64,000 nucleotides of DNA from Flavisolibacter amylovorans. Its GTDB lineage: Bacteria; Bacteroidota; Bacteroidia; Chitinophagales; Chitinophagaceae. The stretch spans positions 62,001 to 126,000 of the forward strand of contig NZ_BAABGY010000007.1 in assembly GCF_039541815.1 (NCBI RefSeq). The letters are read 5' to 3'. Below, piece after piece: positions 1 through 8,227 of the stretch (positions within the stretch are counted from its first letter, which is position 1; each line of letters starts with the position of its first letter). A model generated the notes under the pieces. The model searched no databases. It worked only from the letters and a program-made list of their open reading frames with translations, and was not told where the DNA came from. The translations under genes and the position numbers were made by a program.

Positions 1-323
1 AGCTCGCTTTTCTTAATGCCTTTTTCCTTCTCCAGCATCTGCACCACCTTGGCTTCGGTGGCGATGGAGGCATGGTCGGAGCCGGGCACCCAGCAGGCGT
101 TGAAGCCGCTCATGCGGGCATGACGCACCAGCACGTCCTGCACCGTTTCGTTGAGCGTGTGGCCCATATGGAGAACGCCGGTGACGTTCGGTGGCGGAAT
201 CACCACCGTAAACGGCGGGCGGCCGTCGGGTTTGCTGCGGAAATAGCCTTTCTGTTCCCAGTGGGCGTACCAGGATTCCTCTACCTGGCCGGGCTCGTAA
301 TTCTTCGAAAGCGTTGTGTTCAT
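1..323 (-). CDS. valS: valine--tRNA ligase (ValS), N-terminal part, cut by window edge
   Basis: Charges tRNA-Val with valine in the cytoplasm. The minus strand reads from an ATG at 323 with no stop before the window edge, giving 107 codons. The segment contains PPPNVTGVLHMGH, the class I synthetase HIGH motif in its ValS form, then a WVPGSDHASIATEAKV stretch that matches the ValS catalytic core; the start MNTTLSKNYEP is typical of Bacteroidetes ValS. Only about the first eighth of the usual 870-900 residues is present, because of the window boundary and not because of a mutation. Confidence 0.95.
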   Translation of the reverse strand, partial: MNTTLSKNYEPGQVEESWYAHWEQKGYFRSKPDGRPPFTVVIPPPNVTGVLHMGHTLNETVQDVLVRHARMSGFNACWVPGSDHASIATEAKVVQMLEKEKGIKKSE

Positions 324-404
324 GACGCGGTCTTGATATAAACAAAAATGGTGTGCGAAGATAGTTCATCCGGCACACCATTCGGTCTAGCAAGCAATCG
401 TTAC

Positions 405-1052
405 CTAGTTATCGAAATCGAGCTGGCTGTTATTGATGTAGTTGACGAGCGCAGCTGCGTTCTTCAGATTCAGTTTCTTGAGGATGTTGTAGCGGTGCAC
501 TTCCACGGTCTTTACCGAGATGTTGAGCGCGTCGGCGATCTCCTTGGACGAGTGGCCTTTCTTGATGAAGGAGATGATCTCGATCTCGCGCTGGGAGAGG
601 GAGTTGAGGCCGGTCTGCTGGTCTTCTCCGGAGATTACCTGCTCGGAGAGGATGTTCTTGATCTCGTCGCAGATGTATTTCTTGCCGTTCTGAATCTCCA
701 TGATGGCCTTGAACATTTCTTCGCGAGAGGAGTTCTTGGTGACGTAGCCCATGGCGCCTTTCTGCATCATCTTACGGGCGTAGGTGGGCTGGGTGTGGAG
801 GGAAACGCCCAGCACCTTGGAGCCGGGGGAGAACTTCCGGATGAGCTGGGTGGCCTCGATGCCGTTCATGCCGGGCAGGTTGATGTCCATGATGACGATG
901 TTGGGACGGAGGTTTTTGGCCAGTTCTACCGCTTCTTCGCCCGAACCGCTTTCCGCCACTACGGTAAACCGCGGGTCGGTGTTGAGGATAAAGCTCCAGG
1001 TTTCTCGTACAAGGGTGTGGTCGTCTGCGATCAGGATCGTGATCTTATCCAT
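405..1052 (-). CDS. NarL/LuxR-family response regulator
   Basis: A 215-aa transcriptional regulator. Residues 1-125 form a receiver domain with the acidic pocket IADDH near the start, the phospho-acceptor Asp in IVIMDINLPGMNG and the later Lys in YVTKNSS. Residues about 148-212 form a LuxR-type helix-turn-helix (LSQREIEIISFIKKGHSSKEIADALNIS shape). It lies 3 bp after the sensor kinase gene on the same strand, so the two are almost certainly co-transcribed and cognate. The regulon cannot be read from the sequence. Confidence 0.95.
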   Translation of the reverse strand: MDKITILIADDHTLVRETWSFILNTDPRFTVVAESGSGEEAVELAKNLRPNIVIMDINLPGMNGIEATQLIRKFSPGSKVLGVSLHTQPTYARKMMQKGAMGYVTKNSSREEMFKAIMEIQNGKKYICDEIKNILSEQVISGEDQQTGLNSLSQREIEIISFIKKGHSSKEIADALNISVKTVEVHRYNILKKLNLKNAAALVNYINNSQLDFDN

Positions 1053-1055
1053 GCT

Positions 1056-3296
1056 TTAGGAGTGTTTCGTTTTCATTGGAAGTTGAATAACCAGAGTGCA
1101 GCCCTGCTGTGGTTGGCTTTCCACGCGCAGGGAGCCGTTCGCCAAATATACCCTATTTTCTACATTCCGGAGGCCGGAGCCCTTCTTTACCTGGGCCGGG
1201 TCGAATCCAACGCCATCGTCGCGCACCACGAGCTGCAGATCGCCGCCCACCTCGCGGAGGCGGATCTCCAAATGGCGCGCTCCCGAGTGGCGCAACGCGT
1301 TGTTGAGCGCCTCCTGGAGGATGCGGAACACCATCAGCTGCTGCTGCTCGTCGAGGTCCCGCTCCAGCGCGGCATCGGCCGTGAAGCCGACTTCGATCTT
1401 GCCGGTCAGGTTGACGCTTTCCACGAGGTCCTGTATGGCTGCCACTAGGCCCAGGTCGCCCAGGCTAGGGTTCATGAGGGAGCGCGAGAGCGCCCGGATC
1501 TCGTTGATGACGTAGATGATGTTGCGCGATGATTTCTGGATGAGGTCCTCGCGGAGCTCGGGCGTGCTCATCGAAAGATCGAGGTACAGCTTCGTGGTGG
1601 TCAGCACCTGGTTGACGTTGTCGTGCAGTTCCTTCCCGATCTCTGCCCGCTCGCGCTCCTGTGTTTCCAGCGTGGCCTTGCTGATCAGCTTCTGCCGGGT
1701 GAGCTCCCGGGCTACGAGTTGCTGCTCCATTTTCTTACGCTCGGAGATGTCCTGCGCCGCACCGATGAGGCGGGTGGGCCGCCCCGAGCCATCGCGCAGC
1801 AGGAGACCGCGGTCGTAGATGTACACGTATTGGCCGTCATCGCGCCGGAAGCGGTATTCCGATTCGAAGGAGTCGCGGTCGATAGAAGCCAGGAGGCCGG
1901 CGATATCGGTGGCCAGGGCCTCCCGGTCTTCGGGATGCACCCGCTCGAGCCAGTTCTCGAACAGGCCGATCCCGTTCGCGTCGTTGACGCCATAAATGCG
2001 GCGGAGGCCGTCGGCGTCGCGGTAAAAGGAATTGTCGACGAGGTTCCAGTCCCAGATCAGGTCGTTGGTGGCGCGCAGCACCATGTCGAAGCGCTCGTTG
2101 CTTTCGGTGAGGGCGCGCTCACGGGCTTTTTGCGTCGTGATGTCCTGCATGGCGCCGATCATCCGCAGCGCTTTGCCCTCCGGGTCGCGCAGGATGTAGC
2201 CGCGGTCGAGCACGTCGCTCCAGGCGCCGTCCTTCCGGCGAAAGCGGTATTCGAATTTCCAGAATTCCTGCTTCGGGTCGGCCATGACCAGGTCCAGGCT
2301 CGCGGTTACCACCGCGTGCTCAGCCGGATGGATGAATTGTTCCCACTTGTCGATGGTTACGTCGGCACCTTGGTATCCGAAGAGCGTGTGCATGCCTTCC
2401 CCCCAGTACAGGTTGTTGCTGCACAGGTCCCAGTCGTAGATGGCATCGGAGGTAGCGCGGGTGGTAAGCCGGTAGCGTTCGTTGCTCGCGCGGAGCGCTT
2501 CTTCTGCAGTCACTTTGTCGGTAATGTCGGCATGGGTGCCCAGCATCCGCGTCGGGCGTCCGTCGGCGTCCCAGGCTACCACGCGGCCGCGCGCCTGCAC
2601 CCAGCGGTACTCGTCGTTGACGTCGCGGATGCGGTAGCTGCATTCGTAATGCGGCACCTGTCCGGTCAGGTGGGCGTCTACGGCCATGCGGATCCGGGGA
2701 AGATCATCGGGGTGCACCCGCTGGCGCCACACGGCGCGGTCGTTGCTGAGGGAGCCGGGCGCGAAGCCGTAGAGCCGCTCGTACGACGGAGAAAAGTGCA
2801 TTCTGCCATTTACCAGGTCGGAGTCCCACACCCCCAGGTTGCTGCCCTCGAGGGCGAAGCGCCACATTTCCTCGTTCCGGCGCAGGTTCTCGCTGATCTT
2901 TTTCTGCTCGGTGATGTCGTGGGCGATCATCATGATGGCCACGATGCGGCCTTCCTGGTCGCGGGCAGGACGAAAGTGGTTGTGCAGCGTGCGGGTTTCG
3001 CCCAGGCGCGAGTGGATGAGGCGATCGGTCTCACGTACGGTGCCATTGAGCACATCGCGGTACAGTTCGCGCAGGGCGTCATGCGTCTCGGGTTCGCTGA
3101 GCTCCAGCACCGGCATGCCGCGCCGCAGCTCGATGCCCATATGCAGGCGCACCTGGTCGAAGGTGTTGCGGTTGTACATGCAGACCCGCAGCTCGGGGTC
3201 GATCAGCAGGAAGTACTCCTCCGTGTTGTTGTACAGGAGGTAAAGAAGATTGCGCTCATCGTTGAAGGGCGAGGCTTGTTCAGTAGCAGGGATCAT
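1056..3296 (-). CDS. multi-PAS sensor histidine kinase (HisKA_3/NarX type)
   Basis: A 746-aa kinase. Four PAS/PAC units fill residues 15-530, shown by repeated W..R.HP.D and Y.YRFRR.DG patterns and by PAC ends such as MIGAMQDITTQK. The dimerisation helix contains ERAEIGKELHDNVNQ, with the phosphorylated His in ELHDN. An HATPase domain follows (EALNNALRHSG N-box, DDGVGFDP, GSGLRNVENR). No membrane segment or signal peptide is visible, so it is probably a cytosolic sensor of an intracellular or diffusible cue. It is the first gene of a two-gene operon with the downstream LuxR-type regulator. Confidence 0.93.
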   Translation of the reverse strand: MIPATEQASPFNDERNLLYLLYNNTEEYFLLIDPELRVCMYNRNTFDQVRLHMGIELRRGMPVLELSEPETHDALRELYRDVLNGTVRETDRLIHSRLGETRTLHNHFRPARDQEGRIVAIMMIAHDITEQKKISENLRRNEEMWRFALEGSNLGVWDSDLVNGRMHFSPSYERLYGFAPGSLSNDRAVWRQRVHPDDLPRIRMAVDAHLTGQVPHYECSYRIRDVNDEYRWVQARGRVVAWDADGRPTRMLGTHADITDKVTAEEALRASNERYRLTTRATSDAIYDWDLCSNNLYWGEGMHTLFGYQGADVTIDKWEQFIHPAEHAVVTASLDLVMADPKQEFWKFEYRFRRKDGAWSDVLDRGYILRDPEGKALRMIGAMQDITTQKARERALTESNERFDMVLRATNDLIWDWNLVDNSFYRDADGLRRIYGVNDANGIGLFENWLERVHPEDREALATDIAGLLASIDRDSFESEYRFRRDDGQYVYIYDRGLLLRDGSGRPTRLIGAAQDISERKKMEQQLVARELTRQKLISKATLETQERERAEIGKELHDNVNQVLTTTKLYLDLSMSTPELREDLIQKSSRNIIYVINEIRALSRSLMNPSLGDLGLVAAIQDLVESVNLTGKIEVGFTADAALERDLDEQQQLMVFRILQEALNNALRHSGARHLEIRLREVGGDLQLVVRDDGVGFDPAQVKKGSGLRNVENRVYLANGSLRVESQPQQGCTLVIQLPMKTKHS

Positions 3297-3464
3297 GAGA
3301 AAGGGTTCGGAATACGGTCGCCGCAGGCAGCGGTTGAACCGAAAGCAGCGCAGGGCGCTGCGTCCGGTAAAGTTACGTTCTTCGGTCGAGCAAAAAAAGG
3401 CGGGGCTGCTGAAGGGGCGCGCGGTTTTTTTGTGTTACTTGTGTGCCGATCAACCAAAGAAACT

Positions 3465-4196
3465 ATGGACCGATACCTGACTTCCTGGTACAGCGAGCGC
3501 CTCAATAAGGAGATGCCCATTGCGATGTACGGCCACTATGGCTTTGCCCTTCTGCTGGTGCCCACGGCCGCTGCTGATTTTCTAGAATATGAGCGCTTCC
3601 AGCTGATCGACCGGCTCCGCCCCTTCATCGAGGCAGGCAAGCTCAAAGTGTTTTCGATCGACTCGATCAATAACGAAAGCTGGATGAACAACAGCATGGA
3701 CCCGCGCCACAAGGCCATCCGCCACCAGCAGTTCAACAGCTACGTGTACGAGGAGGTGATCCCCTTCATCAAGACCCATACAAGCCCCGACACGCCCGTG
3801 TATACCTGCGGTGCATCCTTTGGCGCCCTGCACAGCATGAACCTGTTCCTGAAGCGTCCCGACCTGATCAACGGCGTCCTCGCCATGAGTGGCGTCTATG
3901 ACCTGACTGAGTACACGAAGGGGTACTGGGACGACGACGTATATTTCAACTCGCCGCAGCACTACATGCCCAACCTGGGTGATCACAACCACCTCGAAGG
4001 CATCCGCCGGAGCCACCATATCCATATCTTCTCCGGGAGCGGTCCCTACGAGGATCCGAACGCTGCGCGCTCCTTCGCGGGCATCCTGTACGGCAAGGGC
4101 ATCAACTATGAACTCGACGTATGGGGCTCCGAATGGAAGCACGACTGGGAAACCTGGCGGGCCGTGCTGCCGCACTATATCGGGAGCCGGTTTTAG
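3465..4196 (+). CDS. alpha/beta-hydrolase, esterase-D-like
   Basis: A 243-aa cytosolic protein. The nucleophile elbow is in CGASFGALHS (GxSxG form with Ser between Ala and Phe), and the C-terminal region holds WGSEWKHDWETW, where the His would complete the triad. Such small proteins of the PF00756 group are carboxylesterases of uncertain substrate. The ATG at 3465 is preferred because the frame upstream of it lies opposite the kinase gene. It is single, convergent with clpS, and followed by a strong hairpin. Confidence 0.75.
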   Translation: MDRYLTSWYSERLNKEMPIAMYGHYGFALLLVPTAAADFLEYERFQLIDRLRPFIEAGKLKVFSIDSINNESWMNNSMDPRHKAIRHQQFNSYVYEEVIPFIKTHTSPDTPVYTCGASFGALHSMNLFLKRPDLINGVLAMSGVYDLTEYTKGYWDDDVYFNSPQHYMPNLGDHNHLEGIRRSHHIHIFSGSGPYEDPNAARSFAGILYGKGINYELDVWGSEWKHDWETWRAVLPHYIGSRF

Positions 4197-4210
4197 GCCC
4201 CCTGGCTCCG

Positions 4211-4240
4211 GCCCCCTGTCGCCCGAAGGGAGAACTTAGG
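4211..4240 (+). repeat. dispersed REP-like palindromic repeat, copy 1
   Basis: About 30 bp just after the esterase stop codon: CCCCCTGT, a short C-run/GAAG/G-run palindrome, then GAACTTAGG. The same element recurs at 4381-4409 (opposite strand) and 23751-23780, each time close behind a stop codon. Function unknown. Confidence 0.7.
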
Positions 4241-4296
4241 CCGATGTTTTCCTACGGGAGGAACATTTTCCGAACGTACTTAAGTGTTGCTATAAG

Positions 4297-4333
4297 AAAG
4301 GCCCGGATCGTTTCGCGATCCGGGCCTTTTGCT
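4297..4333. terminator. bidirectional intrinsic terminator between esterase and clpS
   Basis: A perfect 14-bp stem (4297-4310 with 4316-4329) of sequence AAAGGCCCGGATCG around a 5-nt loop. It has A/T tails on both sides, so it can serve both convergent genes. Confidence 0.85.
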
Positions 4334-4380
4334 TGAACGTATTGCTTTGAGAAAAAGTCAAGATTAAAAAGAATGATCCA

Positions 4381-4409
4381 TCTAAGTTCCCCTTTGGGGG
4401 ACAGGGTGC
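4381..4409 (-). repeat. dispersed REP-like palindromic repeat, copy 2
   Basis: Inverted relative to copy 1. On the minus strand it reads ACCCTGTCCCCC, AAAGGGG, AACTTAGA, starting 5 bp beyond the clpS stop codon. It is thus again in a 3' untranslated region. Confidence 0.7.
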
Positions 4410-4413
4410 AGGA

Positions 4414-4710
4414 CTACGCCGGAACTCCCTCGACAGTAGCATTGATGCCTCTATCGATGATGGCCTCGGCTTTGGTCTTGAGGTCGTCGAAGGGGCCTTG
4501 CTGCACGGCGTACTTGCCGCGGAAGTGGATGATGTAGGCACACTGCTCGGCCTGCTCCTGGCTGTGGCCGCAAATGTCAACGAGTGTTTCGATGACCCAC
4601 TCGAAGGTGTTCACCTCGTCGTTCCACACGATGAGCCGGCACGGTTCGTCCGTAAGCACATCGATTTCCAGTTGTTCCTGCGTTTGCGCAGCTTCTTTTG
4701 AGAAAGGCAT
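4414..4710 (-). CDS. clpS: ATP-dependent Clp protease adaptor ClpS
   Basis: A 98-aa adaptor that delivers N-degron substrates to the ClpA/ClpC unfoldase for ClpP degradation. The diagnostic family core is present: VWNDEVNTFEWVIETL (the N-D binding pocket), then CAYIIHFRGKYAV, which carries the hydrophobic binding surface. The N-terminal tail of about 25 residues is normal in length. The gene is monocistronic, with a Bacteroidetes -7 element upstream and a terminator beyond. Confidence 0.93.
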   Translation of the reverse strand: MPFSKEAAQTQEQLEIDVLTDEPCRLIVWNDEVNTFEWVIETLVDICGHSQEQAEQCAYIIHFRGKYAVQQGPFDDLKTKAEAIIDRGINATVEGVPA

Positions 4711-4730
4711 AGTTACCGGTTTTCCTTCCG

Positions 4731-4760
4731 CAAAGGTAGCACCTTTCCCGGGACCTCAAT
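4731..4760 (-). promoter_or_regulatory. clpS promoter
   Basis: On the minus strand TACCTTTG (4731-4738) is a perfect Bacteroidetes -7 element (TAnnTTTG). An ATTG lies about 18 nt upstream in the -33 position. The clpS ATG is 20 nt downstream. Confidence 0.6.
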
Positions 4761-4837
4761 GGATGAGGACGTTGCCCGCAGGCCAGGAGGGTGCTTCGCG
4801 GTTATCAGGCTGGGAGCCAGTGGCTTAGCTTCCGCTT

Positions 4838-5842
4838 CTACCGCAGCAGGCGGCGCAGGGCGCCGGTATCGAGGGTGCGCAGCAGGGTGCGGATCGCCTT
4901 CGGCGCCGGGCCATCGCCCCCGATCTCGGGGTCGGGCTCCGAAAGGCCCAGCGTGGAGTGGTCTCTGAGGGTCAGCAGCTGGATCGCGGTTCGGGGCAGC
5001 TTACGGTCGAAATAGCCCGGGTTGAAGGTCATTATGGGAAACTCATTTGCCGAGGCCGTGATGCCCGAGATCGACTCCGTGGCGCCGAAGGCAGGACCCG
5101 ACCGTTCGGCCGGCGGGATAGCGGCGTACTCGTTCCGGATAAGCTCGAGCACCCCGCTTTCTGCCGGCGCCTTTCTGAGGCGGAGCTCATAATATCGAAA
5201 CAGCGCATCGAAGTATTGCTGCACGGTCACTGGTATCCAATACGGTCTTCCCGGCTTCGCTACCACGATGATGTTGTTGGCATACAGGTGTACGCCCGTA
5301 TCGAGCTCCGCCACGAGGCGGGGCGCACCGAAGAACTCGTTGAGACGCCGGGCGGCTGCGTGCAGGGCATCGTCGTAGCCGTCACCCTCGAAGCGGTTGG
5401 CCTCATTTGCGATGGTGGCGCCCAGCGCATTGATGTCCACCAGCAGGGAGGGCGGCTCCAGTTGCTGCTTTTGTACGGCGCCTCCATACCGGAACCATTC
5501 CTGGAATTCGATCACGGCCTCGCCGGCGATACCGTAGTTATACGGATGCTTGTCGTGCTCGAAGGCAAACAGGGGGCGCGCCTTGAAGCGTACGTCGAAG
5601 CCCTTCGGGGCAACGAGCACCGGGTGGCGGCGAAGCACCGCTTCCAGCGCAGCGAAGCTTTTGTCGAACGCAGCCGCTTCTGCCGACGTGAGGCGGTATT
5701 CCCTGCTGTGCTCGTCTACCCGATAGGCGTAGGTATAGGCGCCCGACTTTTGTTGCAGGTATTCGCGCTCCCCCTGCGCCCTCGAAGACACGGCACACAG
5801 AAGGCAAGCCAGGAGACAGTAGAAGCGGTTGGTCATACACAT
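4838..5842 (-). CDS. secreted protein of unknown function
   Basis: About 334 aa. A signal peptide is clear: basic start, hydrophobic CLLACLLCAVSS, cleavage after SRAQ. I recognise no domain; the mature part is soluble-looking, with a single Cys-poor alpha/beta composition. The ATG at 5836 is an equally good start, two codons in. It is the last of a run of four secreted-protein genes that follow an OmpA gene and a two-component pair on the same strand, with a 14-bp gap to the previous gene. Confidence 0.7.
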   Translation of the reverse strand: MCMTNRFYCLLACLLCAVSSRAQGEREYLQQKSGAYTYAYRVDEHSREYRLTSAEAAAFDKSFAALEAVLRRHPVLVAPKGFDVRFKARPLFAFEHDKHPYNYGIAGEAVIEFQEWFRYGGAVQKQQLEPPSLLVDINALGATIANEANRFEGDGYDDALHAAARRLNEFFGAPRLVAELDTGVHLYANNIIVVAKPGRPYWIPVTVQQYFDALFRYYELRLRKAPAESGVLELIRNEYAAIPPAERSGPAFGATESISGITASANEFPIMTFNPGYFDRKLPRTAIQLLTLRDHSTLGLSEPDPEIGGDGPAPKAIRTLLRTLDTGALRRLLR

Positions 5843-5856
5843 TGACGGGCGTTTTT

Positions 5857-6753
5857 TTATTTGAATGCGAGTTCGATATACAGGTCGGTTTGCTGTTCTT
5901 CGCCTTCGGAGTGACTACAGCTGCGGGCCTTCAGCGTAAACGACTGTCCTCCTTTGCCGTCGTTCAGGAACCGCAGCAATTCCTTTTCGGGGAATACCGG
6001 GTGGATGTAGGATTCGATCATTCCGTTATCGTTCCGGTTGCGCCGCAGGCCCGTTAGCACCCCGTAATCGGGAACGCTGAGCCCGTATTTCTCCGGCGCG
6101 GCGGCCGTCCATTGTTTGCTGTTGCAATCGTAGGTGCGCACCGCCAGCTTCGGAGCTGCTGCATTGATGTTCGGCGTGATGCCGCCCACCGCCACGAAAA
6201 GACGGATGTAGCGTTCCGGGTGCACCAGCGGTACGGACTCGATCTCGCTGAGGTCGGCGCGGTTGCGGACCAGCGACACCGGGTCGGGCTCCCAGCCTGC
6301 GGGCGGGCGCCGCAGTACACTCACCACCGAGCTCAGTGTATAGTCCTTCAGGGTGCCGTTGCCTTCGGCGATGGCGGTCTTCACCAGCTCGTCGTCACAG
6401 CGCGTCCAGGTGTTGCGGCTGACACGATAGTCCACCGCTTGCCGCTCGCCGAGGGCGTTGCTGCTCCCGCTCAGGAGCACGCACATCTGTTCAGACGTGC
6501 AAACGTCCAGGCGCTGCGTGCCGGCTTGCATGCGGTTGAGCAGGGAGCGGTTCAGTTGAAGGCCGTGGGGCACGCTGTACCGCTCTTCGGTTACTTCGCG
6601 CAGCTGCACCTGGCCTTGCGCGTCGAGCTGCTTGCGCACCGTGATCGCGGTCACCGTAAGCTGCATCGGGAAGGCCGTGCGGCCCGCCTGCTGCGCCCTG
6701 GCCTCGGGCGTGATCAGTAATACTACAAGTAGCTGGAACAGGATTCGGGTCAT
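5857..6753 (-). CDS. secreted protein of unknown function
   Basis: A 298-aa protein with an N-terminal signal peptide ending near EARAQQAG. No family is recognised. The mature protein has two Cys in LDVCTSEQMCVLL and two more in YDCNSKQW and ARSCSH, compatible with periplasmic disulfides. The gene starts 3 bp after the stop of the 216-aa gene upstream, so translational coupling is likely. Confidence 0.7.
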   Translation of the reverse strand: MTRILFQLLVVLLITPEARAQQAGRTAFPMQLTVTAITVRKQLDAQGQVQLREVTEERYSVPHGLQLNRSLLNRMQAGTQRLDVCTSEQMCVLLSGSSNALGERQAVDYRVSRNTWTRCDDELVKTAIAEGNGTLKDYTLSSVVSVLRRPPAGWEPDPVSLVRNRADLSEIESVPLVHPERYIRLFVAVGGITPNINAAAPKLAVRTYDCNSKQWTAAAPEKYGLSVPDYGVLTGLRRNRNDNGMIESYIHPVFPEKELLRFLNDGKGGQSFTLKARSCSHSEGEEQQTDLYIELAFK

Positions 6754-6756
6754 GAC

Positions 6757-7407
6757 TCAGGGTTTAAGCAGGTTATCGTCGATGGCGAGGTGAAACAGCG
6801 AATGCAGCTCCCAGAGGTATTCCGTCACCTGGCGGATCGTTTCCGGACAGGGAAGGCCTTTCACATTTACGCCCTTGTCCTCGTACCCGTCTTCCCAAAG
6901 CTTCACCAGCTTGGGCTCCACGCTTTTCAAAACACCTGCGTATGCTGCCAGGTAGGCTTTGATCGGGGAGGATCCGGCAAGGAACCATTTCTGCATCACC
7001 GCCGTGCGTCCCGCCTCTAGCTCGCGCTTGTAGGTTTGCTGGAGGCTGGCAGAGCGCTGGATATAGGGCGCCTTCTGGTTACCTATTGCCGCCAGCAGGT
7101 CGGCCCGTTCCTGGGCGCGCTTCATTAGGGCCAGGTTCTCTGCCTGGCTCAGGTTGCGCGTGTTCTGGTAAAAGATATGCGGGCCGGTGGCCGGTCGTGC
7201 TTCTGCAACAGCGTCCTGGCGCTCGGCCTCCGCTTCAATCGACTTGATCAGCTTCTCGATGTCGTTCAGAAATTTGCCGAAGGCCGCTTTCGTGGGCTGG
7301 GCAGGGTAGGCGGGGACCTGGGCCCAGTAGTAGGCTGCTGTTTTTTGTGCGCGCGCACTGCCTTCGGAAAGGAGAAAGCAGCACAGCACGAAGAGGATGC
7401 GGTACAT
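6757..7407 (-). CDS. secreted helical protein, paralogue A of a tandem pair
   Basis: A 216-aa exported protein with a signal peptide ending at SARAQ. The mature protein begins KTAAYYWAQVPAYPAQPTK and ends in a conserved block (VKGLPCPETIRQVTEYL ... DDNLLKP). The same start and end blocks occur in the neighbouring gene, so the two arose by tandem duplication. The middle is helical and rich in Ala, Glu and Arg. No known domain. One Cys is conserved in the C-terminal block of both copies. Confidence 0.75.
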   Translation of the reverse strand: MYRILFVLCCFLLSEGSARAQKTAAYYWAQVPAYPAQPTKAAFGKFLNDIEKLIKSIEAEAERQDAVAEARPATGPHIFYQNTRNLSQAENLALMKRAQERADLLAAIGNQKAPYIQRSASLQQTYKRELEAGRTAVMQKWFLAGSSPIKAYLAAYAGVLKSVEPKLVKLWEDGYEDKGVNVKGLPCPETIRQVTEYLWELHSLFHLAIDDNLLKP

Positions 7408-7455
7408 GATCGCAGGTTTTGCGTGTGTGAGGAAAAGTGGAGGCGCTGCAGCCGG

Positions 7456-8217
7456 TCAGGGCTTGAGCAGGCCGTCTTCGAGGGCCTTGGTGAACACCGC
7501 GTGCACCTGGTTGAGGTACAAGACCACCTGCTTGATCGACTCCGGACAGGCGGTGCCTTTTATGTTGATGCCGGTGCCGACGAACGAATCCTGCCACGAC
7601 TTCACGATCCTGGGCTCGGAACTTTTGAGAAAGGCCGCGTAATCGGCGAGGTAGCCTTTGAAGGGAGCGGTGCCGGAAAGAAACCACTTCGTCGCCATCG
7701 CCGCCCGCGCCGCCTCGAGTTCTTTTCCCTTCTGGTCGCAGAGCGCAGCCAGCGCCTGGTCGCGCGCTCCTACCTGTCCCGACGGGCAACGGGTCATCCA
7801 TTCCTCGATGCTGCGCACTTTAGCCTTCAGCTCGCTTTGGTAATCCTTGTCTGTGCTTTCAAAGCGCGCGTTGATTTGCCCTCCACGCCTGTTCAGGTCT
7901 TCCATCAGCTGTACCCGGTCCTGCGTGCGTTTCATCAGGGCCTGTATCTCTGCCTGACTCGCGTTCTGTGGGTTCTGGTAGATCGCCGGCGTGGCCGTGG
8001 ATGCTTTGGCGGCAACGGCGGCTTCCTGTGCCTGGGCATCTTCGTCGATCGTGCGCCGGAGGTCCTCCACGGACTCGAGGAAGCTGCGGAAGGCTTGCTG
8101 CGAAGCAGATGAAGGAAAGGCGGGTACCTGGGCCCAGTAGTAGGCTGCCGGCTTTTGTTGTGCGCGGGAAGGCAACAGGAACAGGCAGCAGGCAAAAAAC
8201 AGAAGAATGCGTTGCAT
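7456..8217 (-). CDS. secreted helical protein, paralogue B of a tandem pair
   Basis: A 253-aa exported protein starting MQRILLFFACCLFLLPSRAQ, so the ATG at 8217 is chosen over longer open frames. It shares AAYYWAQVPAFPS at the mature N-terminus and KGTACPESIKQVVLYL ... EDGLLKP at the C-terminus with paralogue A, but carries an extra middle segment with two Cys. It starts 10 bp after the OmpA-domain gene, in the same operon. Confidence 0.75.
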   Translation of the reverse strand: MQRILLFFACCLFLLPSRAQQKPAAYYWAQVPAFPSSASQQAFRSFLESVEDLRRTIDEDAQAQEAAVAAKASTATPAIYQNPQNASQAEIQALMKRTQDRVQLMEDLNRRGGQINARFESTDKDYQSELKAKVRSIEEWMTRCPSGQVGARDQALAALCDQKGKELEAARAAMATKWFLSGTAPFKGYLADYAAFLKSSEPRIVKSWQDSFVGTGINIKGTACPESIKQVVLYLNQVHAVFTKALEDGLLKP

Positions 8218-8227
8218 GATTGTCGGT

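Noticed and set aside
1623..4196. Long open frame that runs opposite the PAS kinase gene and into the esterase gene
   Set aside because: In this high-GC DNA, frames opposite real genes stay open by codon bias. The kinase on the minus strand is certain; only the part from 3465 is a real gene.
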